From positions 1 to 22,113 of the forward strand of contig JBCCQN010000134.1 of the NCBI GenBank assembly GCA_039024315.1: a stretch of 22,113 nucleotides of DNA, read 5' to 3'. This stretch comes from JBCAWW01 sp039024315 (GTDB lineage: Bacteria; Bacteroidota; Bacteroidia; J057). Positions 5,150-13,262 of this stretch are shown piece after piece. Numbering within the stretch: the stretch's first letter is position 1; each line of letters starts with the position of its first letter. The notes beneath the pieces were generated by a model that did no database searches, was not told the origin of the DNA, and saw only the letters and a list, made by a program, of their open reading frames with translations. The position numbers and the translations under genes were made by a program.

Positions 5150-7579
5150 TTATTCATCCCGTAATGCCATCACTGGATTAGCATTCGCGGCGCGGAAGGC
5201 ATGCAACATTACCGTGGTCAATGCAATGCCCATCACTACCCCTGAAGCTAATAAAAATATCAATGGGCTAAGGGTTACGGGTTCGGCAAAGCTTTGTAGC
5301 CAGTCCATCATGAAGAGGCCTGAAACCAACCAGCCCAAGGGCAGGGCTAATAGTATCAATTGTACAAACTCCCTAGCCATGGTACGGGCAATGAGGACAT
5401 CTGTAGCTCCCAGCACTTTGCGGATACCGATTTCTTTGGTGCGTTGTTCGGCCGTATAGGCTGAAAGAGCAAAAAGTCCTAAGCAAGCGATGATTAAGGC
5501 TAGGCAAGAAAAGTAGGCTACCAGCGAGGTCAACTGATCTTCGCGTTCGTAGAGTTTGTCGATTTTGCTGTCGAGAAAGAAATAGTCAAAGGGATGGTTA
5601 GGCACGATTTGTTCCCAATGGGAACGTAGATAAGCAATAGACTTACGCACCGTCCTCTCGTCCCTACCCGAAATCCTGACGGCGATATAGCGTCCGTAGA
5701 AGTATTGAGCACGCTGGGTGTTGGCAATGTCCAGCACAAAGGGCTGAATCGAATCTCTCACCGATACGAAGTGGAAGTTTTCCAGCACGCCCTTGATGCG
5801 TTCTTCACCGCGATAAGTAGAAAATGATTTGCCAATGGCCTCATTGGGGCACCAGCCCATTTGATCAATAAACTCACGATTAACCAAGACCGAACGAGTA
5901 GGATCATCGCTATCGGCATACGAAAAATCCCTTCCGGCGATCAATCGCAGATCAAAGGTCTCGACAAAATCGCGATCCACCAGCAGAGAAGGATAGAAGA
6001 CCATGACGGTATCCCTGCCTTGGCGGTAGAAGTATTCATGGATGTTGTGGTGCACTCCCAGTACTTCGTTCATCATGGTGGTGCTTTCGATGCCTGGGCG
6101 AGAACACATCTTGCGACGATATTCTTCCAGTTTATCATAACCCATAAACAATTTGGTGGGGATCACCACGATTTGGTCCTTTTGGAAGCCCAAATCCGCG
6201 TCTCGCATGTATTTGTACTGCTGCCAGATAGTCAAGGTCGAGATCACGAGGATCAAGGAGATGATAAACTGCGTCAGCACCAAGCCTTTGCGAAAAAGTC
6301 GATCTCCCAAGCGTAAGCGCATTCTGCCTTTGATCACACTTACAGGCTGGAAAGAAGACAAATAAAAGGCTGGATATAATCCTGAAACCAATCCGACTAG
6401 TAGAGAAACGCCCAAAAGCCCAGACAAAAAGCCCGGCTTGAGCAAATCCGCTTGCGTAAAGTCTTTACCCGCTACCGAATCAAAGAATGGTAACAACAAA
6501 CTCGCCATCAAGAGTGAGAAAAAAGCGCCTACCAAACTTACAAGAATGGACTCTCCTAAAAATTGTCTGATCAACTGCCCCTGAAAGGCACCGATCACCT
6601 TACGTAAGCCAACTTCTCTAGCCCGATGGGTAGAGCGAGCGGTCGCCAGATTCATAAAGTTGATACAAGCAATCAATAAGATCAGCACTCCGATCAAACT
6701 AAAGAGATAGAGATTGGAGCGATTGCTATTGGGTTCAATCTCGTAATCGAGATGAGAGTCGAGGTGAATGCTGGCAATAGACTGAATCGTATGAGTAACC
6801 TGATTTTTGAGCCATGTCGGATAGTGCGCCTGCACAAAATCGGGAAAGGCAGCCTCTAGGCTTTCTGGTTCTACTCCCTCTCGCATGAGGAGATAGGTCC
6901 ATGCCGGATTCCACTGCCAATTGTTCCATAGGTTTTTTCGTGGCACATAATAGATTCTCTCCAAGGTAAGCATGGAGATCAAAGCCCGAGGATGCATATG
7001 GCTTTGCTCTCGCACTTCCTTCATGAGCCCGGTTACCATGAGATCAGTCTTGTCCTCAAAGCGGACAGTCTTGCCGATGGCCTGCTGGGCATCTCCAAAC
7101 AGTTCTGCGGCGAGTTTTTCTGTCAGAACGATGGTGCCGGTGTCTTTGAGCACCTCGGCCTTGTGGCCGTTTACCAGTTCAAAGTCAAAGACCTCAAATA
7201 CGTTGGAGTCAACGAAAAACACCTCCTCGACTAGCTTCTTTTTGTGCTCTGTAGCAAGCGTATGCTTTTCGAGCTGCATGTCAAAAAAGCGAACTACCTG
7301 TTCTACATACTGAGGGTGTTCATTGACGATGGTTGGTCCAACGGGGAAGGGATTGCTAGAAGATATTTCGCCTTGACCGTCAAGATCGATTTTTTCTATT
7401 AGGCGATAGATGCGGTCTGATTTGCTATGAAAGCGATCATAACTCATCTCGTCGATCAGGTACAAGCTGATCAACATAAAACAAGCCAGTCCGGTGGACA
7501 AGCCCAGCAAGTTGAGCAGAGAATACCGTCGATTGCGGAGAAGGTTTCTCCAAGCAATCAAGATGTAGTTACGAAGCAT
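5150..7579 (-). CDS. ABC transporter permease, MacB/FtsX type
   Basis: Inner-membrane permease of 809 residues with two copies of the MacB periplasmic-core plus FtsX layout common in Bacteroidota. Residues 1-15 (MLRNYILIAWRNLLR) are the classic cytoplasmic start, followed by a first membrane helix at about 18-42 and a large periplasmic domain. The first FtsX block has RAREVGLRKVIGAFQGQLIRQF. A second periplasmic domain follows, then a second FtsX block with EQRTKEIGIRKVLGAT and an end in ANPVMALRDE. Members work with a MacB-like ATPase, which is not in the window; they do mechanotransmission or efflux rather than classical import. The frame opens 13 codons earlier, at 7618, but MLRNYILIAWRN is the conserved start, so 7579 is used. 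It may be co-transcribed with the VOC lipoprotein gene 59 nt downstream. Confidence 0.88.
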   Translation of the reverse strand: MLRNYILIAWRNLLRNRRYSLLNLLGLSTGLACFMLISLYLIDEMSYDRFHSKSDRIYRLIEKIDLDGQGEISSSNPFPVGPTIVNEHPQYVEQVVRFFDMQLEKHTLATEHKKKLVEEVFFVDSNVFEVFDFELVNGHKAEVLKDTGTIVLTEKLAAELFGDAQQAIGKTVRFEDKTDLMVTGLMKEVREQSHMHPRALISMLTLERIYYVPRKNLWNNWQWNPAWTYLLMREGVEPESLEAAFPDFVQAHYPTWLKNQVTHTIQSIASIHLDSHLDYEIEPNSNRSNLYLFSLIGVLILLIACINFMNLATARSTHRAREVGLRKVIGAFQGQLIRQFLGESILVSLVGAFFSLLMASLLLPFFDSVAGKDFTQADLLKPGFLSGLLGVSLLVGLVSGLYPAFYLSSFQPVSVIKGRMRLRLGDRLFRKGLVLTQFIISLILVISTLTIWQQYKYMRDADLGFQKDQIVVIPTKLFMGYDKLEEYRRKMCSRPGIESTTMMNEVLGVHHNIHEYFYRQGRDTVMVFYPSLLVDRDFVETFDLRLIAGRDFSYADSDDPTRSVLVNREFIDQMGWCPNEAIGKSFSTYRGEERIKGVLENFHFVSVRDSIQPFVLDIANTQRAQYFYGRYIAVRISGRDERTVRKSIAYLRSHWEQIVPNHPFDYFFLDSKIDKLYEREDQLTSLVAYFSCLALIIACLGLFALSAYTAEQRTKEIGIRKVLGATDVLIARTMAREFVQLILLALPLGWLVSGLFMMDWLQSFAEPVTLSPLIFLLASGVVMGIALTTVMLHAFRAANANPVMALRDE

Positions 7580-7652
7580 ATACAAGCCTTTTCCACTTAC
7601 AAAATAGCACCAAAGCATTAAATATGCGATATGCCCTATTTATTTGGCAACC

Positions 7653-9113
7653 TTAGCGTCCTTCCGCAAGCTTCGCCATAAGCGTTTCAAACTTACGTCT
7701 CATTGCTCCTGCACTACAACTATAGCGATTGGCAAGCATAGAGAAAGCGAGCTGTTTGCCATTGCTAGTGGTAACATAGCCAGTGTAGCCGCGAGCCCCT
7801 GAAATATAGCCACTCTTGGCGCGAAGTTTACCTTCAGCAGCGGTACCTCGAAGCATAGATTTAAGCGAACCACTGCGACCCGCTAGGGGTAAGGAGGATT
7901 CTAAGGCGATCCCATAAGGCTTGCGAGCGGCGAGATAAAGGATTTTGGCCATTTGGCGCGTTGACATACCGTTGCTCGGAGAGAGACCACTACCATCCAT
8001 GATATTCATACCCTTGGTGTTGACGCCTTGCTCCCGCCAGTATGCTTCCATCCAAGAAGCCGCTTGAGCCGTGCTAGCGCCTTTTTGGCGTTCTACGGCG
8101 GCTCTGAGTAGCAAAGCTTCCGCATAGAGATTGATACTCTCCATATTGGTTTGCTTGACGATATCCCGCAGTGGTGGCGACTCGTGGGTATAGATCAATT
8201 TGCGAGCAGTCTTTTTGTAGAGTCCTAGATTTTGGAGTTGGCGCATACTGATGGGAGCCTGCGTAACTTTTACGCCGCATTTTTTGAGTTCCTCGGAGAG
8301 GTGATAGGCACAATACCAAGCCGGATCAGGGATCGCCCCCTTGATCGAGAATACAGAGCGATTGGGAGGGATGCTGCCCCGCAAATAAGTCTCGTAGGTA
8401 TAAGGTGCGCCGTAGATATAAGCATTATCGCCAGAGCCGCGCGCGATCACTTCGTTATGAAAAATCATATTGGGCATGGCTGGCTCGGTGCGCAAAATTT
8501 CAGTGCGTGAGCCTGTCGCCCGAGACTTGAAATCGAGGCGATAAAAATTTTCATGAATATTTAAGCCGCTTGGCCCTGCACCATAGTAATTACTGATGTC
8601 GTCCCAGGTCCAATTGTCGGGCACCATTTGACTGCCAAAAAAGCTAGCGTCGGCGATCACACTGCCTTCGATGCTGGTGATACCGGCAACTTTGACTTGC
8701 TCCGCTAGATTGATCATGAGTTGGGCTAGTTGGTATTTGGCATCAAAACGATGGCTTCCCAGACTCGGATCTCCTTCGCCTTTGATGTAAAGATTTCCCT
8801 TTAAGCGCCCATTTTCAATTGTACCGTCATGCTGTAGTAGGGTCTGAAAACGAAAATCTGCCCCTAAAACCGCCATCGCGGTTGCGGTTGTGACGGCTTT
8901 CATAGTCGAAGCTGTCGCCAAACTTTTATCTCCATTATGCGACAAAAGATATTTCCCACTGGCCATATCAATGACGCTGATACTCCAAGTGCCAGAACGT
9001 AATTCTGGGTCCTTATCGAGTGTATTGACCGCATTTTGGAGTTGTGGGAGACTTTGAGCACCTGCGGTGAACGCGAGACTCAAAGCAAAGAATGAGAATA
9101 AAAATCGAAACAT
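7653..9113 (-). CDS. dacB: D-alanyl-D-alanine carboxypeptidase/endopeptidase, PBP4 family
   Basis: Periplasmic peptidase of family S13, which trims D-Ala from peptidoglycan stem peptides and cleaves cross-links. The 486 residues match PBP4. Signal peptide at 1-19 (MFRFLFSFFALSLAFTAGA). The nucleophile box is S69-T-M-K72 in ATASTMKAVTTATA. The SxN region is GSGLSPSN near residue 381. The third box is K433-S-G435, in the KTG position, within LRAKSGYISGARGYTGYV. The long insert between the first two boxes is the extra domains II and III of the family. The frame extends 66 codons upstream to 9311, but those codons look non-coding and the signal peptide fixes the start at 9113. A TTGAC/TATATTTG promoter lies just upstream. 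Confidence 0.92.
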   Translation of the reverse strand: MFRFLFSFFALSLAFTAGAQSLPQLQNAVNTLDKDPELRSGTWSISVIDMASGKYLLSHNGDKSLATASTMKAVTTATAMAVLGADFRFQTLLQHDGTIENGRLKGNLYIKGEGDPSLGSHRFDAKYQLAQLMINLAEQVKVAGITSIEGSVIADASFFGSQMVPDNWTWDDISNYYGAGPSGLNIHENFYRLDFKSRATGSRTEILRTEPAMPNMIFHNEVIARGSGDNAYIYGAPYTYETYLRGSIPPNRSVFSIKGAIPDPAWYCAYHLSEELKKCGVKVTQAPISMRQLQNLGLYKKTARKLIYTHESPPLRDIVKQTNMESINLYAEALLLRAAVERQKGASTAQAASWMEAYWREQGVNTKGMNIMDGSGLSPSNGMSTRQMAKILYLAARKPYGIALESSLPLAGRSGSLKSMLRGTAAEGKLRAKSGYISGARGYTGYVTTSNGKQLAFSMLANRYSCSAGAMRRKFETLMAKLAEGR

Positions 9114-9141
9114 AAGGGCCGTAATCGTTTTAGTGCGAGCA

Positions 9142-9175
9142 CAAATATAACAGCAAAGAGGATATGGATTGTCAA
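9142..9175 (-). promoter_or_regulatory. Predicted Bacteroidota-type promoter of dacB
   Basis: On the minus strand TTGACA (9175-9170) is followed after 20 nt by TATATTTG (9149-9142). The second box fits the TAnnTTTG -7 consensus of the Bacteroidota sigma factor, and the spacing fits the usual 19-21 nt. Transcription would start near 9135, giving a short leader before the ATG at 9113. Confidence 0.55.
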
Positions 9176-9334
9176 TAGATGCTAACATGCAGCCTCTAGG
9201 TGTAAGTTTTTGGATTAGAGTCATTTTCAATGAAGGATAAAAAACCGGAATATCGTAATATCCCCTGCATGGCGTATTGTCGCAAAAAACCACAGTCATC
9301 AAGAGACTCAATACCCGAACAATAGAAAGTGGAT

Positions 9335-9946
9335 ATGCGGCTAACGGATTTTTACAAACTTGTACTTGAATTATTTAATGGAGGCGTTGCAGCAGCTGCC
9401 AAGAAAATGCAGCAAATCAATCTTGCAAGATCCTCCAATCAACAGATTACTCCTCAATTACTATGGCACTTTTGGGCCATATTGGCTATGATGGCAGTCA
9501 ACTTTTTCGTGATGGTACATTTACCACAATGGACTGAAATTTTGTCGAACTTCGATCAAAAGCAAGCCACCGCTGCCAATATACAATGGTCCCCCGAAGT
9601 ATGGGAATCAAAACAGGTTCCGCTTCTAAATAGCCAAGCAACGACCAACTACCCTGTTCAAAAAATAGTAGATGTCGAACCTGTACCGATCAATCTTCAT
9701 CAGGTACGCCATCGCATCAATATCCCTTCAGCCTTGAGAGGATTAAACACTACCGCCCGTGTCAAATTGCGTGTCTTGGTAGATGAAAAAGGAGATTACG
9801 TTCGGCATCGCCAGCCTCAACACCTCTATCCCGAGCTAGCCCAAGCCGTAAACGAACAAGCTGCAAAACTTAGTTTTTTACCCGCTTTGCGGAACGGTAA
9901 GCCAGTCCCATACTGGGTGGAAATCCGTTTTGTTTTCGAACTGTAG
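9335..9946 (+). CDS. TonB-like protein 1 (divergent energy transducer)
   Basis: 203 residues. A cytoplasmic N-terminus of about 45 residues precedes one membrane helix (LLWHFWAILAMMAVNFFVMV), then a short periplasmic linker, then a TonB C-terminal domain starting near VEPVPINLHQVRHRINIPSAL and ending GKPVPYWVEIRFVFEL. Unlike canonical members it lacks the YGAY motif and a proline-rich region, so its link to ExbB or its reach may differ. The frame also allows GTG at 9329, two codons earlier; ATG at 9335 is preferred. A strong terminator follows the gene, so it is a unit of its own at the head of the TonB array. Role inferred: passing inner-membrane proton energy to an outer-membrane receptor. 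Confidence 0.78.
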   Translation: MRLTDFYKLVLELFNGGVAAAAKKMQQINLARSSNQQITPQLLWHFWAILAMMAVNFFVMVHLPQWTEILSNFDQKQATAANIQWSPEVWESKQVPLLNSQATTNYPVQKIVDVEPVPINLHQVRHRINIPSALRGLNTTARVKLRVLVDEKGDYVRHRQPQHLYPELAQAVNEQAAKLSFLPALRNGKPVPYWVEIRFVFEL

Positions 9947-9967
9947 TCCTGATATTTAGATAATTAG

Positions 9968-9998
9968 GCACTGATGCTTAGGCATCGGTGCTTTTTTT
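9968..9998 (+). terminator. Intrinsic terminator after TonB-like gene 1
   Basis: Stem GCACTGATGC (9968-9977), loop TTAG, stem GCATCGGTGC (9982-9991) with one G-T pair, then seven T. This is a classical Rho-independent terminator 22 nt after the stop. Confidence 0.88.
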
Positions 9999-10041
9999 AT
10001 GGAATCTAGCCATCTGTAGCATCTTATGACAAAACGAAGTC

Positions 10042-10917
10042 ATGGTGCAGATAATCATTCAGTTGCTCCGGCAGGGCTGGCAACCTTTGCGTGAGCTTTG
10101 GGAAGAGGGGGGCGTAGAGGAAGTGGTATTTGCTAATCGCAATAAAGCCTATGGCGCCTATGTCTTGCGTCGTAATGAGGGTTGGTATCTCCTCACTGCC
10201 TTGAGTATTGTGGTAGGGGGACTCTTGAGCGTAGGCTGGATTTCTACCAAAATAAAAACGGCTGGGGCAGAGGCTGAATATGAATATAGAACCATAGTAC
10301 TCTCTTGCGGCTTTGATGATGCGGTTTTGCCGCCACCCCCTCCGCTACCCCAACGACATTATTGTTCCTTTTGGCAAATGCCCACTCCTGCTCCTTTAGC
10401 AGAAGTCCTGACTGAGAGACCGGTCATTGGACTGGGGCAGGTTCCGATATCTGAAATTGACTCTAAGCTCGATACTCTTCTCTATGCTGCAGTTTTGGAC
10501 ACTCCTGATCATCCGCTTGAAATTGAAGCACTCGCAGCTCCCCAAGATTGGCTGATTCCAGAGATAGAAGAAACGGAAGCCGATATTCCAGATATCATAC
10601 GGGAGGAGATGCCAGATATAGGCTCCTTTGTAATCGTGCCTGATGAGCCTAAACCTTTAAACTTGTCGGAGATCATAAAGCTGGTCAAAATCCCGCAAGT
10701 TGCTAGAGATGCGGGCCTTTCTGGGCCGGTGGTCTTTCGCGTTTTGATTGGTAAAGACGGGTATTACAAACGACATAAAGTAATTAATGGCCATCCTATT
10801 CTTGCCAAGGCCTTCGAAGAACATCTACCCCTTTTACGTTGCGAGCCCGCGATGGAAGGAGATAAGCCAGTTGCTTATTGGATCAATATTCCCTTCACGA
10901 TTTGTTTCCTTGAATAA
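10042..10917 (+). CDS. TonB-like energy transducer 2
   Basis: 291 residues. The cytoplasmic N-terminus ends in FANRNKAYGAYVLRR (YGAY at 37-40), the hallmark of Bacteroidota TonB proteins. One membrane helix lies at about 48-67. The periplasmic linker has a short proline run (LPPPPPLP) and acidic stretches. The C-terminal TonB domain begins near DEPKPLNLSEIIKLVKIPQVARDAG and ends VAYWINIPFTICFLE. The stretch IPDIIREEMPDIGSFVIVPDEPKPLN closely parallels the canonical TonB at 14896 (VPEFIQEIMPEADKFVVADEEPKPIN), so the two look like near paralogues. It is the first gene of a five-gene operon; the next start is 11 nt after its stop. No ExbB or ExbD is in the window. Confidence 0.82.
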   Translation: MVQIIIQLLRQGWQPLRELWEEGGVEEVVFANRNKAYGAYVLRRNEGWYLLTALSIVVGGLLSVGWISTKIKTAGAEAEYEYRTIVLSCGFDDAVLPPPPPLPQRHYCSFWQMPTPAPLAEVLTERPVIGLGQVPISEIDSKLDTLLYAAVLDTPDHPLEIEALAAPQDWLIPEIEETEADIPDIIREEMPDIGSFVIVPDEPKPLNLSEIIKLVKIPQVARDAGLSGPVVFRVLIGKDGYYKRHKVINGHPILAKAFEEHLPLLRCEPAMEGDKPVAYWINIPFTICFLE

Positions 10918-10928
10918 TCCGTCCTCAC

Positions 10929-11690
10929 ATGTTTACCCTTATCCAAATCCTACTCTACGGTTGGCCGTCCCGAGAGGAGCGTTCCGCGAATAGCGAGAAC
11001 TACGAAGCCCTCTATGTGCATCGAAACAAAGCTTATGGTGCCTATGCACTAAGGTGTAATCATGCTTGCTATTTGATGACAGCATTGGGAGTGGTGCTGG
11101 GGGGGATGCTCAGCCTTGGCTGGGGGATGACTTATGTGGTACAGAAAAAGGCAGCGCCAGCCGAGCGAGCAAGAAAAGAAAGCATCGTTCAATTACGATT
11201 AATAGCACCTCCCTCATGGGGTCTTTGTGATGTCCCGCCTCCTCCTCCTATTATCATGTGTCAGACCAGCCTTCCCGATGAATTACGCATTCCGATCCCT
11301 ACGCCTCTTGCAGAAATGAAAGGCAGTACGATTCCTCGTTTTGTATTTGATGAAAGGCAAATTCCTGCAACAATGCCTCTCCCAGAGATTGATGAGTTCG
11401 TTCCGTGTGAAACGGAACCTAAAGTACTCAATATGAAAGAGGTCATCTCAAAGCATTCTTACCCTAGTTCCTGTCGGTACATCCACTATGAGGGAAGTAC
11501 AATTATAAGAGTTTTGGTGAGCGAAAAAGGCGAATATTTGGACTACAGAATTATTACAGAAGTACATCCGATTCTGGCAAATCATTGGTCCTCAGTTGTT
11601 AAGGATCTCGCGTTTTCGCCAGCAGAGGCGCAGGGAGAAAAAATAGCTTTTTGGATCAACATACCCTTTAACGTCAAACTACTCAACTAA
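10929..11690 (+). CDS. TonB-like energy transducer 3
   Basis: 253 residues: cytoplasmic N-terminus with YGAY at 36-39, membrane helix at about 48-66, a linker with short proline runs (PPPPII), and a C-terminal TonB domain from about TEPKVLNMKEVISKHSYP to the end (WINIPFNVKLLN). The first 20 residues, MFTLIQILLYGWPSREERSA, are identical to TonB-like protein 6, although the codons differ, except across a class 2 repeat unit. Its C-terminal domain closely matches the second of the two domains of the next gene. Its stop overlaps the next start (TAATG), so the two are translationally coupled. Confidence 0.8.
   Translation: MFTLIQILLYGWPSREERSANSENYEALYVHRNKAYGAYALRCNHACYLMTALGVVLGGMLSLGWGMTYVVQKKAAPAERARKESIVQLRLIAPPSWGLCDVPPPPPIIMCQTSLPDELRIPIPTPLAEMKGSTIPRFVFDERQIPATMPLPEIDEFVPCETEPKVLNMKEVISKHSYPSSCRYIHYEGSTIIRVLVSEKGEYLDYRIITEVHPILANHWSSVVKDLAFSPAEAQGEKIAFWINIPFNVKLLN
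10978..10996 (+). repeat. Class 2 hairpin repeat unit (in TonB-like gene 3)
   Basis: AGCGTTC, then CGC, loop GAATA, GCG. It encodes ERSANSE in the cytoplasmic N-terminus. The 18 nt from 10971 to 10988 are identical to 13305-13322 in TonB-like gene 6. Confidence 0.5.
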
Positions 11691-12598
11691 TGCATCACCT
11701 AAGTCAGTATTTCAAGCTCCACTTCGTGGAACGATCATATGAATCCCATCAATATGAGATACATCTCTGGTTGCTTTTTCTCCCTCTAGGGGCCCTGAGT
11801 GGTTTAGGCTGGATGGGTAATAGTATGCCAATAAAAGCAGAGAAAGGCAGGTATGAAAGCCAAAATTTGCTGATGCCAGCAGATACCGATACGGTGAAAG
11901 TATTTTTTCAAGACCTAGATTTTGAGATGCCGGGAGGGAATGTAGGATTTATAGAGGGGTGTAGCTGCTTTGATAATCCCTATGAGAGCAAAAAAGCATG
12001 GATACTCGATCCCTACATTCCAGAACCCATGAATCTGGACAAGGTACTAGCTCAAGTAGCCTATCCTCAGGAGCTCAAAGTTTGCGAGCATATCAGCCTT
12101 AAGATCCTGATCGATCGAGATGGGCAATATATCCGGCATAAGGCCATCAAAGGAGATTCTTTAGTCATAGCGACCTTAGAGCCCTATCTCTCACAGCTCA
12201 AGTTTCTCCCCAATCCGCTTGGCTTTGATGCTTCGCCTCGCTGGGTAGAGCTAGCCTTTCGTTTGCCGTTTACAGCACGAACTTCCCTCTCAGATATCAA
12301 TACTTTTCTCTATTGTGATAGCGAGCCCAAAGTGCTCAATATATCTGTTGCCATTAACAAGCATCCTTTCCCTTTGATTTTGGAAGATGCTGGTATCGAA
12401 GGGAGTACCATGATTAGGGTCTTAGTAAGTGAAGAAGGGGACTATTTGGACCATCAAGTCATTCTTTCAGTTCATCCAATCTTGGCTAAATACTGGTCCC
12501 AAGTAGTCAAGGAGCTCGTGTTTTCACCCGCTCAACACCAAGGCAAAAACATTGCTTTTTGGGTCAATATCCCTTTCAATTACCGTCTGCTATACTAA
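11690..12598 (+). CDS. TonB-like protein 4 with two C-terminal TonB domains (fusion)
   Basis: 302 residues. A short N-terminus without YGAY precedes a membrane helix at about 26-42 and a linker. A first TonB-type domain spans about 112-194 (EPMNLDKVLAQVAYP to WVELAFRLPF), and a second about 211-302 (SEPKVLNISVAINKHPFP to WVNIPFNYRLLY). No membrane helix lies between them. The first part (helix, linker and domain) resembles the next gene, TonB-like 5; the second domain and its short linker (DINTFLYCDSEPK) resemble the end of the previous gene, TonB-like 3. This is best read as an in-frame gene fusion. Two tandem C-terminal domains could contact two receptors or dimerise within one chain; that is inference. 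Confidence 0.8.
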   Translation: MHHLSQYFKLHFVERSYESHQYEIHLWLLFLPLGALSGLGWMGNSMPIKAEKGRYESQNLLMPADTDTVKVFFQDLDFEMPGGNVGFIEGCSCFDNPYESKKAWILDPYIPEPMNLDKVLAQVAYPQELKVCEHISLKILIDRDGQYIRHKAIKGDSLVIATLEPYLSQLKFLPNPLGFDASPRWVELAFRLPFTARTSLSDINTFLYCDSEPKVLNISVAINKHPFPLILEDAGIEGSTMIRVLVSEEGDYLDHQVILSVHPILAKYWSQVVKELVFSPAQHQGKNIAFWVNIPFNYRLLY

Positions 12599-12603
12599 TT
12601 TCT

Positions 12604-13260
12604 ATGTACCTCTCAAGTCGTATTTATACCCAAAAGCAAGGAGATAAGCGTGTCGCGGATAGCGATAATTATAATAGCCGCTGCGCGGAACGCTTCTCTC
12701 AAGCAAAGAATACTCACTTGCTCATGTTGGCTATGGTGATGGGCGCTTTGCTGAGTCTCGGTTGGCTTTCGGATAGTGGTCCAAAGGGAGAAAAATTGAG
12801 TAGTAAAGGCCTTCACGTCATCATGCAAGCCGATAGCGATACGCTCGCTTTAAGCATGCCTCCGATTGATTTTGACCTTCTGTTTCCCTACGAAGGAGAG
12901 GGAGATGTCCTAGAAATTATCTGTGAATGTCCGCCCTATTCAAGAACTTCTTGGATTACACCTCCTTACTGGCCCAAACCCTTGAATTATGATGCAGTCA
13001 AGGCGCAGATCGCCTATCCTCCTATGCTGCAAGAGGCAGGAATATATGATTGGGTCATTTTTCAAGTACTTGTCGACCCCGCAGGTAACTATCTCGCGCA
13101 TGAAGCCAAAGAGGGACATTTGCTCGCCCTAAGCGAAATCGAACAGTACCTGCCTCAGCTAGAGTTTAGCCCCAATCCGATGAGCTTTGATGTCTCCCCG
13201 CTCTGGGTGGATGTCTATTTCTATTTCAAGCCTTCCTCAGAACTTAACCCAAGCCCCTAG
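12604..13260 (+). CDS. TonB-like protein 5, N-terminus altered
   Basis: 218 residues with a membrane helix at about 38-54 and a C-terminal TonB-type domain from KPLNYDAVKAQIAYPP to WVDVYFYFKP. The YGAY region found in paralogues 2, 3, 6 and 7 is missing. In its place the codons between about residues 14 and 31 (DKRVADSDNYNSRCAERF) are made of two class 2 repeat units facing each other (12647-12694). The frame also opens at 12559, but that would overlap the upstream gene; ATG at 12604 lies 5 nt after the upstream stop and is preferred. It resembles the N-terminal two thirds of TonB-like 4. The loss of the conserved cytoplasmic motif may weaken coupling to ExbB/ExbD. Confidence 0.72.
   Translation: MYLSSRIYTQKQGDKRVADSDNYNSRCAERFSQAKNTHLLMLAMVMGALLSLGWLSDSGPKGEKLSSKGLHVIMQADSDTLALSMPPIDFDLLFPYEGEGDVLEIICECPPYSRTSWITPPYWPKPLNYDAVKAQIAYPPMLQEAGIYDWVIFQVLVDPAGNYLAHEAKEGHLLALSEIEQYLPQLEFSPNPMSFDVSPLWVDVYFYFKPSSELNPSP
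12647..12694. repeat. Head-out pair of class 2 units inside TonB-like gene 5
   Basis: Plus unit at 12647-12668: AGCGTG, stem TCGC, loop GGATA, stem GCGA, TAA. Its flank GAGATA is the same as that of the copy at 21911. Minus unit at 12678-12694: CCGC, TGC, GCGG, AACGCT on the plus strand, with a CTCTC flank like the unit at 4535. Both stems pair fully but use different bases. Confidence 0.6.
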
Positions 13261-13262
13261 CC

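Noticed and set aside
7683..7700. AGCGTT at 7684, with similar heads near 4098, 18400 and 19675, as further class 2 units
   Set aside because: No pairing stem follows the head in any of them, apart from a poor match at 4098. They fit chance occurrence.
9114..9311. 66-codon N-terminal extension of dacB
   Set aside because: A signal peptide begins at the internal ATG (9113) and a promoter box lies inside the extension, so it is not translated.
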